Shown here piece after piece: positions 45,560 to 57,328 of a stretch of 64,000 bases of DNA (positions within the stretch are counted from its first letter, which is position 1; every line of letters starts with the position of its first letter). Where the stretch lies: assembly GCF_014204945.1 (NCBI RefSeq), contig NZ_JACHMN010000003.1, forward strand, positions 620,001 through 684,000, in the 5' to 3' direction. Below the pieces are notes generated by a model. It made no database searches. It saw nothing but the letters and a program-made list of their open reading frames with translations, and had not been told where the DNA came from. A program made the translations under genes and the position numbers. Source of the DNA: Allocatelliglobosispora scoriae. GTDB taxonomy: Bacteria > Actinomycetota > Actinomycetes > Mycobacteriales > Micromonosporaceae.

Positions 45560-48556
45560 ATGAGGGCATCGATCGCCCAGCACGGCATGTGGCTCACCGA
45601 GCGGCTCGGGCTCGCGGGCACGAGCTACCACATGCCGCTGCCGGTCCTCCTCGACGGACCGCTCGACCGGGACCGACTCGTCGACGCCTGCGAGGCGGTC
45701 ATCGCCCGCCACGAGGTCCTCGGCAGCGCGTGCCGGGAGCTCGACGGCACCCTGCACCTGGTACCCGCGCCGCACCGGCCCGCCGTCGAGCTGGCGCAGG
45801 TCGACGACGTCGAGGCGTTCCTGCACGCGGAGTCGGTGCGCCCGTTCGACCTCGCCGAGGGGCCGCTGATCCGGTGCACCCTCGCCGCGCTCGCTCCCGA
45901 CCGGCACCTGCTGCTGCTCGTCGCGCACCACCTCGTCTTCGACGGCGAGTCCAAGGAGGTCCTGCTCGGGCAGATCGCCGTTGCATACGGCGGTGCGGAG
46001 GCCTCCGTCGAGGACGGCTTCGCGGCCGCGATCACCGCGCAGACCGCGGCGATCGCGGAGCTGCTGCCGGCCGCTCGCGAGCACTGGTCGGGCTGGCGGG
46101 CGCCCGCCGAACCGTCGCTGCCCGGTGTGCGCCCGAGCGCCGGAGTCACCCCCGGCGGCATCGTCGACCTGCGGCTGCCCGGTCTGGGCCCGGCAGCGGC
46201 GACGCTCGGCGTCACCACCTTCGAACTCCTGCTCACCGGCGTGCTCACGCTCCTTCACCGGTACGCCCAGGCAGCCGCCCCCGCCGAGTCGCCCCGCACC
46301 GAGCCGCCGACCGTGGCGATCGAGCTCGGCACCCGTCCCCGCGACGCCCGCGACCTGATCGGCCTGTTCGTCAACGAGCTGCCCGTCACCGCGGCGCTCA
46401 CCGGCGACCGCACCGGGGCGGAGGCGCTCGACATCGTCCGGGACCGGCTCCGCGAGACCTACCAGGTCCGCCCGGTGCCGCTGTCGCACGCGGTGACCGG
46501 GCTGACCCCGCGCGCCGCGCTGGCACCGGTCTCGCTGAGCTACCGGCGCCGCCGGGGTGGCGATCCGGAGTTCACGGGGCTGACGGCACGGCCCGACTGG
46601 TCCGCCTTCCACCACGCCGCCCGCAACACGCTGCACCTGCACGCGGTCGACGAGGGCGACGGCGACCTGCTGCTGCGCGCCCAGTTCAGCCCGGACGTGC
46701 TCGACGTGTCCGATGTGGAGCGGATCGGCGAGCACCTGCGCGCCCTGCTCGACGCGCTCGCCGCCTCGCCGGAGGCGCCGATCGGGGAGCTCACCTTCGT
46801 CGGGCGGGTCGAGCGCAAGCGCCTGCTCAGCACCTGGAACGACACCGAGCGCCCCGGGACCGGCCCGGCCACGCTCGCCGAGCTCGTCGCGGCGCAGGTG
46901 TCGGCGAACCCCGAGGCCGTCGCGGTCGTGGACGGGGACCGATCGCTCACCTACGCGGAGCTGGCGGCGGGTGCCGATGCCGTCGCGGCGGGGCTGCACC
47001 GGCACGGGATCGGTGCGGGCGACCTCGTCGCCGTCTGCGCGCCCCGGGACGCCTCGCTGCTGGTGGGGCTCCTCGGTGTGCTGCGCGCCGGTGCCGCCTA
47101 TCTCCCGTTGGATCCCGACTACCCGGCTGCCCGGCTGGCCTTCCTCCTCGACGACGCGAGCCCGTCGGCGCTGGTGATCGACGGGTCCGTGACGGTGGTG
47201 GGGGAGCGGGTGGGCGTACCCACCGTGGTCGTCGGGAGCGTGAGCGGCGACGGCCCGGCGCCTGCCCTGGCGACCGAGCCCGACGACCTGGCCTATGTGA
47301 TCTATACGTCCGGCTCGACCGGGCGGCCGAAGGGCGTCCAGGTCGAGCACGGCTCGGTGGTGAACCTGCTGGCGGCGATGCGCGAGACGATCGGTACGGG
47401 CCCGGGCGACCGCTGGCTCGCCGTCGCCTCGCACGCCTTCGACATGTCCGTGCCGGAGCTGTGGCTGCCGCTCGCGACCGGCGGGACCGTCGTGCTCGCC
47501 ACCCGCGCCCAGGCGATGGACGGCGAGGCGCTGCTGAAGCTGGTCCGCGCGGCCGGGATCACCCACGCGCACCTGACGCCCTCGACGTGGCAGCGACTGC
47601 TCGACGCCGGCTACGACGAGCCCGGGATCGTCGCGGTCGCCGGAGCCGAGGCGCTGCCGCTGCCGCTGGCGCGGGAGATCCTGCGCCGCTCGGCCCGGCT
47701 GCTCAACCTCTACGGCCCGACCGAGACGACGGTCTGGTCCACGGCGGACGAGCTGGTGGAGCCGCTGACCGAGGTGACGATCGGGCGGCCGCTGGCGAAC
47801 ACGACCGCCCTCGTCCTCGACGCCGAGGGCATGCCCGTGCCGCAGGGGATCGTCGGCGAGCTGTGCCTCGGCGGAGCGGGCGTGGCCCGGGGATACCTCG
47901 GGCGGCCCGAGCTCACCGCGGCGCGGTTCGTCGAGACGCCGTGGGGGCGGCTCTACCGCACCGGCGACCGGGTGCGGCACCGCAACGACGGCCGGATCGA
48001 GTTCCTCGGCCGCGCCGACGACCAGGTCAAGGTACGCGGCTACCGGATCGAGCTGGGCGAGATCGAGGCGCGGCTCGTCGCGCACCCGGCGGTCACGGCG
48101 GCCGCGGTGACCGTGCGCGACGACGACCTCGTCGCGCTGGTCGTCGGGGCCGACGCGGTCGGGTCGCAGCTGCGCAAGCACGTCGCGGAGGCGCTGCCGC
48201 CCTACCTCGTGCCGTCGGCGTTCGTGCTGGTGGAGGCGTTGCCGCTCACCACCAACGGCAAGCTCGACCGGGCCGCGCTGGCGGGGCTCGCCGGTCGGCC
48301 GCTCGCGGCGGAGGACCCGGCCGAGCCCGCCGCCTACGAGGGACTGTCGCTGCAGGTCTACGAGATCTGGCGGGAGGTGCTGGGGCACGGCGAGATCGGG
48401 CCCGACGACGACCTCTTCGACCTCGGCGGGCACTCGCTGACGATCACGAAGATCTCGGCGCGGCTGCGGCAGCGACTCGGCATCGATCTGCCGCTGCACG
48501 TCTTCTTCGAACAGCCGACGATCAACGGGATCGTCGCTGCCGCAGCCCTGCTCTAG
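45560..48556 (+). CDS. NRPS, C-A-T (condensation, adenylation, carrier)
   Basis: A 998-residue synthetase. Condensation about 1-420 (HHLVFDG near 123); adenylation about 437-905 (IYTSGSTGRPKG, FDMSVPEL, NLYGPTETT, YRTGDRV, NGKLDR); carrier about 925-998 with Ser near 957 in DLGGHSLT. A hand alignment to GrsA gives a specificity line of roughly D-M-P-S-A-A-L-V-W-K, which I do not recognise. Asp235 is present, so an alpha-amino acid is expected. There is no thioesterase, so release needs another enzyme. The stop overlaps the convergent P450 stop. Confidence 0.93.
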   Translation: MRASIAQHGMWLTERLGLAGTSYHMPLPVLLDGPLDRDRLVDACEAVIARHEVLGSACRELDGTLHLVPAPHRPAVELAQVDDVEAFLHAESVRPFDLAEGPLIRCTLAALAPDRHLLLLVAHHLVFDGESKEVLLGQIAVAYGGAEASVEDGFAAAITAQTAAIAELLPAAREHWSGWRAPAEPSLPGVRPSAGVTPGGIVDLRLPGLGPAAATLGVTTFELLLTGVLTLLHRYAQAAAPAESPRTEPPTVAIELGTRPRDARDLIGLFVNELPVTAALTGDRTGAEALDIVRDRLRETYQVRPVPLSHAVTGLTPRAALAPVSLSYRRRRGGDPEFTGLTARPDWSAFHHAARNTLHLHAVDEGDGDLLLRAQFSPDVLDVSDVERIGEHLRALLDALAASPEAPIGELTFVGRVERKRLLSTWNDTERPGTGPATLAELVAAQVSANPEAVAVVDGDRSLTYAELAAGADAVAAGLHRHGIGAGDLVAVCAPRDASLLVGLLGVLRAGAAYLPLDPDYPAARLAFLLDDASPSALVIDGSVTVVGERVGVPTVVVGSVSGDGPAPALATEPDDLAYVIYTSGSTGRPKGVQVEHGSVVNLLAAMRETIGTGPGDRWLAVASHAFDMSVPELWLPLATGGTVVLATRAQAMDGEALLKLVRAAGITHAHLTPSTWQRLLDAGYDEPGIVAVAGAEALPLPLAREILRRSARLLNLYGPTETTVWSTADELVEPLTEVTIGRPLANTTALVLDAEGMPVPQGIVGELCLGGAGVARGYLGRPELTAARFVETPWGRLYRTGDRVRHRNDGRIEFLGRADDQVKVRGYRIELGEIEARLVAHPAVTAAAVTVRDDDLVALVVGADAVGSQLRKHVAEALPPYLVPSAFVLVEALPLTTNGKLDRAALAGLAGRPLAAEDPAEPAAYEGLSLQVYEIWREVLGHGEIGPDDDLFDLGGHSLTITKISARLRQRLGIDLPLHVFFEQPTINGIVAAAALL

Positions 48557-49803
48557 GAGAGGTTCAGCCAGAGTTCGTCGTACCCCCGCAGCATCAGCTG
48601 CCGGGGCGTCGCGGGCGGTTCGGCGATGCTGATCTCGTCGAACCGCTCGAAGAGCGCCTGGAGGCCGCGCTGGCCCTCCATCCGGGCCAGGGCAGCGCCC
48701 ATGCAGTAGTGCGGGCCGCCGCCGAAGGCCAGCGTCGAGGTGTTGGGCCGGGTCGGGTCGAAGGTGTCCGGGTCCGGGAAGTGACCCGGGTCCCGGTTGG
48801 CGGCGGCGAGCAGCACCAGCACCCAGCTCCCGGCCGGGATCAGCGTGCCGCCGATCTCGACGTCGTTGACGGCCTGGCGCACGCTGAAGTGCGTCGGCAC
48901 GTCGTAGCGCAGAATCTCCTCCACATAGGACGGCATGAGCGAGTAGTCCGCCCGCAGGCGGGCCAGCAGCTCCGGCCGCTCCAGCAGCATGCTCAGCCCG
49001 TTGCCGAGCAGGTGCGTCGTGGTGACGAAGCCGGCGTTGAAGACGACGACGAGGTTGGCGATCAGCTCCTCCGGCGAGAGCTGCCCGCTGTCGGCGTCGC
49101 TCGCCTGCACGAGCGCGCTGATCAGGTCGTCACGGGGCTCCTCCCGGCGCTTCGCGGCGAGCTCGGCGAAGTAGTCGGTGATCTCCACCGAGGCGGTGTT
49201 GGCGACCTCGACGTTGTGCTGCGTCGCGCCGCCGAGCTCCAGCAGCCGACCCAGCGCGTCGGCGCGAGGCCGGTACCACTCCCGATCCTCCTCCGGTACG
49301 CCGAGCAGCTCACCCAGGACGTTGGCTGGCAGGGGGAAGGCGTACTCCCGCATGAAGTCGACGCGCTCGCCGGACTTGACGGTCGCCTCGATCCGGTCCA
49401 GCAGCCCTTCGGCGATGCTGACGACCGCCGGGTCGAGGTTGGTGATCCGGCGGGGTGTGAAGGTCTGCCCGAACATCCGCCGCATGCGCGAATGCCGGGG
49501 TTCGTTGCTGAAGAACATCGAGTTCATGAAGACCGCTTCGGTGCGGTGCTCCGCCCAGGTGGGCACGAAATCGAGCCTGGTGCGATCGCTCACCCGGATG
49601 TCCGGGCTGCGCAGGAGCTGACTGACCGCCTCGTAGCCGTGCACGATGAACGTGTAGCGGCTCTCACCGGGTGTCACTGCGCAGACCGGACCGCGGGCAT
49701 GCAGTTCGGCGTAGAACGCGTACGGGTTGCGCCGCACGGCGTCCGTGTGCAGGGTCGCGAGCGAGACCGTCTCGATGGTGCGACCTGCGGGGTTGAGCGT
49801 CAT
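48553..49803 (-). CDS. Cytochrome P450 (second sibling)
   Basis: A 416-residue P450 close in sequence to the one at 36964: shared NAGFVTTTHLLGNGL I-helix, again with Val in place of the usual acid, EEILRYD, and haem motif FGGGPHYCMG (Cys about 367). Its ATG abuts the SGNH hydrolase stop directly (TAA ATG on the minus strand), so the two are one operon. It converges on the NRPS with stop codons overlapping by 2 bases. Likely a tailoring oxygenase. Confidence 0.9.
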   Translation of the reverse strand: MTLNPAGRTIETVSLATLHTDAVRRNPYAFYAELHARGPVCAVTPGESRYTFIVHGYEAVSQLLRSPDIRVSDRTRLDFVPTWAEHRTEAVFMNSMFFSNEPRHSRMRRMFGQTFTPRRITNLDPAVVSIAEGLLDRIEATVKSGERVDFMREYAFPLPANVLGELLGVPEEDREWYRPRADALGRLLELGGATQHNVEVANTASVEITDYFAELAAKRREEPRDDLISALVQASDADSGQLSPEELIANLVVVFNAGFVTTTHLLGNGLSMLLERPELLARLRADYSLMPSYVEEILRYDVPTHFSVRQAVNDVEIGGTLIPAGSWVLVLLAAANRDPGHFPDPDTFDPTRPNTSTLAFGGGPHYCMGAALARMEGQRGLQALFERFDEISIAEPPATPRQLMLRGYDELWLNLS

Positions 49804-51099
49804 TTAGGAGTCCTTGTCACCTGCGTCCCACAAGAGCAGGTCGAGCGGGATGGCCTTCGCCATCGCTTCGTTACCCGCGTCGTTGGGGTGGATGTGGTCG
49901 CCGCTGTCCCATTCGGGGCGCAGCTTGGTTGGGTCGGCAGGGTTGCGCAGCGCCATGTCGAAATCAATGATGCCATCGAAATCAGTCGTTGTCCTGATGT
50001 AGGAGTTGACTGCCAGACGCACCGAGTCCAGCGAAGGCGTGTAGGTCACCACGCCCGGTGCGGACTCGAACCCGTTCCACGGGGAGAGCGTCGCCACCAG
50101 GACGCGGATGCCGTCGGCCTTGGCCAGAGCGGCGATCTGCTGCATCGCGGCGATGATCGTGTTGGCGTCGCGCTTGCCGAGCCAGATGTCATTGATGCCG
50201 AGCGCCAGGATCACGGTGTCCACACCGGGCTGAGCGACGACATCCGAGTAGAAGCGGGCGAATCCGTTGGCGCCGAGCTCGGGGAAGCCGAGGCCGGTGC
50301 CGTCGCCGGTGAGGCGGTTGCCGGTGAGCCCGGCGTTGAGGATGCCCGGTGCGTTGCCGCCCGGCGACTCCTTGTTGAGCCTGGTCGCGAGGTAGTTGGT
50401 CCAGCGGTGACTCGCATTGACGGTGGTCATGAACCCGTCGGTGATGGAGTCGCCGAGAACCACGATCGCGCCCTCGCCGGTGCGGTTGAAGACGTCGACG
50501 CCGGTGACGAAGTAGTAGTTGTTGCGCGTCTCCGGCAGGTTGGCGCCACTGGCGGAGCCCGACTGGTCGCCGGAGCCGATATACGCCGTCTGGCGGGCGT
50601 AGACGTGCCACGTAGAAGGTCCGGTCTCGACGGGGAGAAAGACGCTGACCGCCAGATCAGCGCCCCAGGGCACCTCCATGTCGACCGCGTCGCTGACCGC
50701 TGTGCCGCCCGGCGGGATCGTCACGGACTTCTGGCCGCTGAAGGTCGCGTCCTTCACGGATCCCGGCTTCAGATCGCCGGGTCCGGCGTCCGGCCACGGC
50801 AGGGCGACGGTCGCGTGGCCGATCGTGAGCGCCTGGGTGCCGTAACGGTTGGAGAATCTGACTCTGGCCTTCGTCCCGCCCACCGACGTCCGCACGATCA
50901 TGCGGATCGTCTGGTCGGTGAAGCCGGTCTTCGACTTGCCCGCACCTGCCGGAGCCGGGGCCATCGCCCAGGACGCCACCCAGCTCTCCGGCGCGGGTGC
51001 CTCCCGATGGGCGTTTGCGGTCGCGACCAGAACGGTCGAGCCCACCGTCACGGCGGTGACGAGGGCGAGTAGAAGCTGTCGCTGCCGGGGGCTGCTCAT
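49804..51099 (-). CDS. Exported SGNH/GDSL hydrolase (second paralogue)
   Basis: A 431-residue secreted hydrolase with signal peptide (1-30) and the same two-part layout as the one at 41153: ESWVASWAMAP and IRMIVRTSVGG, then VVLGDSITDG, NAGLTGNRLT, LGINDIWLG and DHIHPNDAG. It leads a minus-strand pair with a P450. Two copies of this hydrolase, each next to core biosynthetic genes, suggest acyl or ester processing of the product. Confidence 0.9.
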   Translation of the reverse strand: MSSPRQRQLLLALVTAVTVGSTVLVATANAHREAPAPESWVASWAMAPAPAGAGKSKTGFTDQTIRMIVRTSVGGTKARVRFSNRYGTQALTIGHATVALPWPDAGPGDLKPGSVKDATFSGQKSVTIPPGGTAVSDAVDMEVPWGADLAVSVFLPVETGPSTWHVYARQTAYIGSGDQSGSASGANLPETRNNYYFVTGVDVFNRTGEGAIVVLGDSITDGFMTTVNASHRWTNYLATRLNKESPGGNAPGILNAGLTGNRLTGDGTGLGFPELGANGFARFYSDVVAQPGVDTVILALGINDIWLGKRDANTIIAAMQQIAALAKADGIRVLVATLSPWNGFESAPGVVTYTPSLDSVRLAVNSYIRTTTDFDGIIDFDMALRNPADPTKLRPEWDSGDHIHPNDAGNEAMAKAIPLDLLLWDAGDKDS

Positions 51100-51307
51100 C
51101 GTGACTTCCTCACAGTGTGTGAAGCATCTAGATCTCCAGTTACAGTGAAACGCAGTGTAGGACTACGCGCTCGGCGATGGCGAGTCCTCAAATCACCGCT
51201 AGCCGATTGAGAAATGCGCAGGTATGGTGCCCGGAGTCGCCGCTCGTGACGGGCAGGTCGACAACGGGGAGCATCGCATCGACCTTTACCTATAGAGGTG
51301 ACTTCGC

Positions 51308-52867
51308 GTGACTGACCCCAACACGTCGGTGCGCAACTACGCACGCCGGGCACTCGACCTCTTCGCCTCCTACGGCGACGAGGAGGCACTGGTCGCCCCG
51401 GACGGCCGCCGGTTCACATACGCCGAGGTGCGCGCCGGTGTCGTCACGATGGCGTCGGCCCTGTGGGCCAACGGTGTGCGCCCCGGCACCGCGATCGGCG
51501 TGCTCGCGCGCAACCCCCCGGAATCCCTCTTCCTGCAGCTCGCCGCACACCTGATGGGGTGCCGGACCGCGTGGATCGCCAACAACGCGCCGCCGAGGTT
51601 CCGGGCCGGATTCCTGGCTCTGTCCCAGGTCGACGTCTTCGTCTACGACACGCAGACCGTGCCCGCGATGGGTGAGGGGCTCGCGGCGACCGCTCCCGGC
51701 GTACCGGTGCTGTGCTTCGGACCCGACGGGCTCGGTCCCGATCTCGCCGCCTTCCCGCGCGCCGACGAGCTGCCGTTCGACCCCGCCGAGGTCACGTTCG
51801 AGCCGTCGTCGCTCTTCCAGACCGGCGGCACCACCGGCAGCCCCAAACTCGTGCACCACCACCAGAAGTTCTTCTTCGCGCTGCAGGATCTCGCCGCCGC
51901 CTACATCGCCTCCGGCGAGCCGAGGCTGCGGCACCTGCTCATCGCGGGCACCTGGCACGTCAGCGCGCAGACCGCGGCCTTCATGACGCTCTTCGCCGGC
52001 GGCACGCTCTTCCTCCACGACGGGCTGGAGTACGAGCCCTTCCTGCGGACGATCGAGGGCGAGCGGATCAACAGCACGCTGCTCTCGCCGGGCTTCTTCT
52101 ACGAACTGCTCGACCACCCGCTCCTCGCGCAGACCGACACCAGCAGCCTGCGTACCTTCTCGGTCGCGGGCAGCGCGGCGGCACCGGCCCGCCTGTCCCA
52201 GGCGATCGATAAGCTGGGCCCGGTGCTGCGGGTGGTCTACGGCATGAGCGAGTCGCCCTTCATCGCCGCCCTGCCCGATCTCAACGTGGACCCCGCGCAC
52301 CCGGAGCGCCTCGCCTCCTGCGGCGTTCCCTACGGCGACATCCGCGTCGAGATCCGCGACGCCGACGGCAAGGTCGTCGAACCGGGCCAGGTCGGCGAGA
52401 TCTGGATCGCCGGTTCGCTGCTGATGGCGGGCTACTGGGGCATGCCCGAGCTGACCGCCGAGACGATCGTCGACGGCTGGCTGCGGACCGGTGACGCGGG
52501 CAAGGTCGACGAGTACGGCTACCTCTACGTCGTCGACCGCTACAAGGACATGATCGTCACAGGGCTCAGCAGCACCAACGTCTTCTGCCGTCCGGTGGAG
52601 GACGTGATGGCCGCGCACCCCGAGGTCCGGGCCGCGGCCGTCATCGGTGTGCCGCACCCCGACATGGGCGAATCCATCTACGCGTACGTGGTGACCACAC
52701 CGGGCGCCACCGTCACCGGTGCCGAGCTGCGGGCCATGGTCGCAGCGGAGTTCAACGACGTCTGGGCTCCCCGCGAGGTGGAGTTCATCGACGAGTTCCC
52801 GTACACAGACTCCGGCAAGGTCGACAAGCGCGCCCTGCGGGACCGTTACCTGGCGAGGGTCCGATGA
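51308..52867 (+). CDS. Stand-alone AMP-dependent ligase (acyl/aryl-CoA synthetase or adenylation enzyme)
   Basis: A 519-residue ANL-family enzyme, GTG start. Visible motifs: FQTGGTTGSPKLVHH (P-loop), VYGMSES (A5), WLRTGDAGKVDEYG (A7), DRYKDMIVTG hinge and DSGKVDKRAL with the catalytic Lys (A10). Similar to 4-coumarate:CoA ligase-like and fatty-acyl-AMP enzymes. It would activate a carboxylic acid for CoA or a carrier, perhaps the aryl acid made by the HmaS/E1 operon. The next gene overlaps its stop. Confidence 0.9.
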   Translation: MTDPNTSVRNYARRALDLFASYGDEEALVAPDGRRFTYAEVRAGVVTMASALWANGVRPGTAIGVLARNPPESLFLQLAAHLMGCRTAWIANNAPPRFRAGFLALSQVDVFVYDTQTVPAMGEGLAATAPGVPVLCFGPDGLGPDLAAFPRADELPFDPAEVTFEPSSLFQTGGTTGSPKLVHHHQKFFFALQDLAAAYIASGEPRLRHLLIAGTWHVSAQTAAFMTLFAGGTLFLHDGLEYEPFLRTIEGERINSTLLSPGFFYELLDHPLLAQTDTSSLRTFSVAGSAAAPARLSQAIDKLGPVLRVVYGMSESPFIAALPDLNVDPAHPERLASCGVPYGDIRVEIRDADGKVVEPGQVGEIWIAGSLLMAGYWGMPELTAETIVDGWLRTGDAGKVDEYGYLYVVDRYKDMIVTGLSSTNVFCRPVEDVMAAHPEVRAAAVIGVPHPDMGESIYAYVVTTPGATVTGAELRAMVAAEFNDVWAPREVEFIDEFPYTDSGKVDKRALRDRYLARVR

Positions 52868-54439
52868 GCACGATCGAGCTGACCGACGAGCAGCACCAGC
52901 CCCGGGGCCACCTCGCCGCCGAGGCGTTGGGCAGCCTCGCCACCCGCGCCTCGTTCCTGGTGGTGGCGTGGCTGCTGCTCACCGGCGACGCCACCGCCGT
53001 CGAGGTGGCGATCGTCGTCGCCGCGCAGGTGCTCGCCTACATCGTGGGCTCGGCCTTCGGCGTCTGGGTGGTCGGGCGGATCAACCCGGTCGCCGTCGCG
53101 GTCATCACCGACCTGCTCAGCGCCGCCGCGATGGCCGCCGCGGCCTTCGTCTACACCGATCTGCGCCTGCTCGGTGCGGCCGCAGCCGGTGTCGCCGTCC
53201 TGCGCGCGTTCAGCGACCGGGCCAAGAACGCCTACCGGGCCGGGCCCGCGCCGGTCTACGACGAGCACGCGGCACCGCCGCGCGTCTGGCTGAACCGGGT
53301 CTTCCTGCTCATCGTCGGCGCGGCGACGGGTGCCGGTGCCGCATGGCTGGGCCCATCCGGTGCCCTGTGGGCCACGTCGATGGCCTTCGCGGGCTCCGCT
53401 GCCGTGATGGTGTGGGCGACGACGGAACGCGCCTCGACGACCGTTGAGGGCGAGGCGACGACGCCGCAGCTGTGGCGCGACGGGCTGCTGCGCCGCCTCG
53501 CCGTCGTGCTCCTCATCAGCAACCTGCTCGCCCAGGGCCGCAGCCGTCGTGCTGCTCGTCGTCTGGATCCGGGAGCCGCTGCCGACCGAGGCGATCGGAT
53601 ACGCCGCCGGAGCCTTCATCCTCGGCTCGCTCTGCGGCGGGCTGGTGCTCAACTCCCTGGTCCGCCACCCCTCCGGCATCCTCGCCCTCATCGTCGGCTA
53701 CCTCGTCGGCGGTGCGGTCGTCGCCGTGCGCGCCGGGATCCCGCCCACGCTGCTGCTGCTCATCGGTGTCGCGCTCCTCGCCGGGATCGCCTTCGCCTCG
53801 GTCACCCCGGCGATGGGGACGATGCTGTCGCAGCTCGTGCCGCCCGGCCTGCGGGCCCGGGTCGGCGCGGTCGGCGCCACCGTCGCCTACATCGGCATCC
53901 CGGTCGGCACCCTCGGTGCGGCGATCTTCCTGGAGCGCTACTCCAGCCTGCTGCTCGGCATCGGGGTCGGCGGCGGCCTGCTGGTGCTCGCGATGCTGGT
54001 GCCGATCTTCGCCTACCGCTCGTGGGGGCTGCTCAACGCCGAGGTGCCGTCGCCGGTCACCCTGCTCGGTGCGGCGAAGCTGCCCGCGCGCCTCACCGTC
54101 ACGCTCGCCTACGCCAACGGCGAATGGCTCATCGAGGTACGCAAGGGCCGGGCCCTGCTCGGCAAGCGCCACCTGGTGAAGTCCGCCGAGGCGCTGAGCA
54201 TGCTCTCCATGCTGGACGTGCCGGGTGTGCACGCCCGGGTCGAACAGGCCCTCACCGTCGACCAGAACGAGGCGACCCGTCAGGTCGAGCGGATGCGCAA
54301 CGAGCTCGCCGACATGGAGGCGAAGCTCGCCGGGCTCAACGAGATGGTGGAGCTGACCGACTCCCGCAGCACTGCACCGCAGGTCGAGGAGCCCGCCCCC
54401 GAGGACTCCACCGGCCTGGCGACGAAGTCCGCCGCGTAA
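52864..54439 (+). pseudogene. MFS transporter, apparent +1 frameshift
   Basis: Frame 1 from the ATG at 52864 (overlapping the ligase stop) encodes the first half of an MFS permease (VVAWLLLTGDATAVEVAIVV). Near 53530 this frame turns into Arg/Pro-rich nonsense, while frame 2 continues the membrane protein (AAAVVLLVVWIREPLPTEAI, then several helices and a cytoplasmic tail) to the stop at 54437. Removing one G from the GGG at 53535-53537 fuses the halves as LLAQAAAVVLLVVW, a natural helix. Either a sequencing or assembly error, a true null allele, or slippage. If intact, an exporter of about 524 residues for the product. Confidence 0.8.
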
Positions 54440-54451
54440 GCGGCTGGTTGA

Positions 54452-54527
54452 AAAGCCGCAACTCTTCAAGAGTTGTTGTTAAGGCCTGGCGGCCTGAAGC
54501 AACAACTCTTGAAGAGTTGCAGCTTTT
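54452..54527. repeat. Palindrome family 1, pair D acting as terminator
   Basis: Palindromes at 54459-54475 and 54503-54519. Arms extend to AAAAGCCGCAACTC...GAGTTGTTGTT and AACAACTC...GAGTTGCAGCTTTTT, so the unit ends with an A-run on one side and a T-run on the other, forming a plausible bidirectional terminator between the convergent transporter and DinB-fold genes. Confidence 0.88.
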
Positions 54528-54534
54528 TGGTGGG

Positions 54535-55116
54535 TCAGGCGGACCAGGACGGATCGCGGCCGAGGAAGCCCATCAAGCGCTGGTAGGGCGGTGCGTCCGC
54601 GGCGACCGCGACCCGCTCGCGGAACGGGCCCTTCGGTCCCCAGATCGCCGGCACGTCCGGCCACTTCGAACCCAGCTCCAGCGCGTGCAGGCACAGGTCG
54701 TCGTCGAGCCGGTCGTCGACCCCGATCGAGCGGGCCACATCCCAGCCGTGGCCGAGGAAGTCGACCGCGTGCATCCGCAGCGCGTCACCGGCGCTGAACA
54801 TGCCGAAGCCGAAGACCTCCATCCGGCGCGACAGCAGCTCCGGTGTGTCGAGCGCGGTCCGCAAACCCTGTGCCGCCTCCCGATAGGTCCCGGCGGGGGA
54901 GTCGCCGAGCGTCGCGCCGTCCCAGACCTCGGGGTCGGTCGGCTCGCCGAGAGCCGCCGCGGTGAAGCCGCGATGATGGCCCACCATGTGCCGCAGCAGA
55001 TCGCCGAGCGACCAGTCGGTGCAGGGGCTGGGGAGTGCCAGATGAGCAGGGGTGACAGCCGCCACGATGTGATCGATATTGTCGATCACCCGCCGGTCGA
55101 ATTCTCGGGGGTCCAT
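54535..55116 (-). CDS. TIGR03086-type DinB/mycothiol-dependent maleylpyruvate isomerase-fold protein
   Basis: A 193-residue four-helix protein of the actinobacterial TIGR03086 metal-binding family: start NIDHIVAAVTPAHLALPSPC, WSLGDLLRHMVGHHRG (metal His-type), and HAVDFLGHGWDVARS. The fold is shared with mycothiol-dependent enzymes, but most members have no known reaction. Single gene, divergent from an SGNH hydrolase; membership in the cluster is uncertain. Confidence 0.8.
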   Translation of the reverse strand: MDPREFDRRVIDNIDHIVAAVTPAHLALPSPCTDWSLGDLLRHMVGHHRGFTAAALGEPTDPEVWDGATLGDSPAGTYREAAQGLRTALDTPELLSRRMEVFGFGMFSAGDALRMHAVDFLGHGWDVARSIGVDDRLDDDLCLHALELGSKWPDVPAIWGPKGPFRERVAVAADAPPYQRLMGFLGRDPSWSA

Positions 55117-55183
55117 TCGACCACTCTAAGTAGTACTCACGTCTCTGTGCGGACGAATCTTGGTTGGATATCGTCGGCCCATC

Positions 55184-57014
<1,831 letters not shown>

Positions 57015-57328
57015 GTCGGGGGTTGCCGGCGTCGGGTCGGCGCCGGTCCCCGGGGCGCGCCGGTTCGCGGCTCGCTGCCTTGGTCGCGGCATGTGTGCTG
57101 CTCGTGGTTGGAAGAGCTCGACGACGAGGAGCGCCGCCTGCGAGCAGCCCGGGAAGGGCGACCTGAGGCTGGCTGAGCGCTGCCCCGGTGCGTCGGTCCG
57201 TGCGGGTTCGTGCGGCTCGACATGGGCTGGTCCTGCTCCGGGCGCGTCGGTGTGCGCGGCCCTTCGACGTGTGACGGCGCGTCGGGGTTGTGCGAGATCG
57301 CGCGTGTCGGGTGGAGCTCGCCCCTGGA

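Noticed and set aside
53444-54439. Separate gene starting at 53444
   Set aside because: Its first 28 codons are Arg/Ser-rich shadow sequence; real membrane-protein sequence starts only where frame 1 stops making sense, so a frameshift explains it better.
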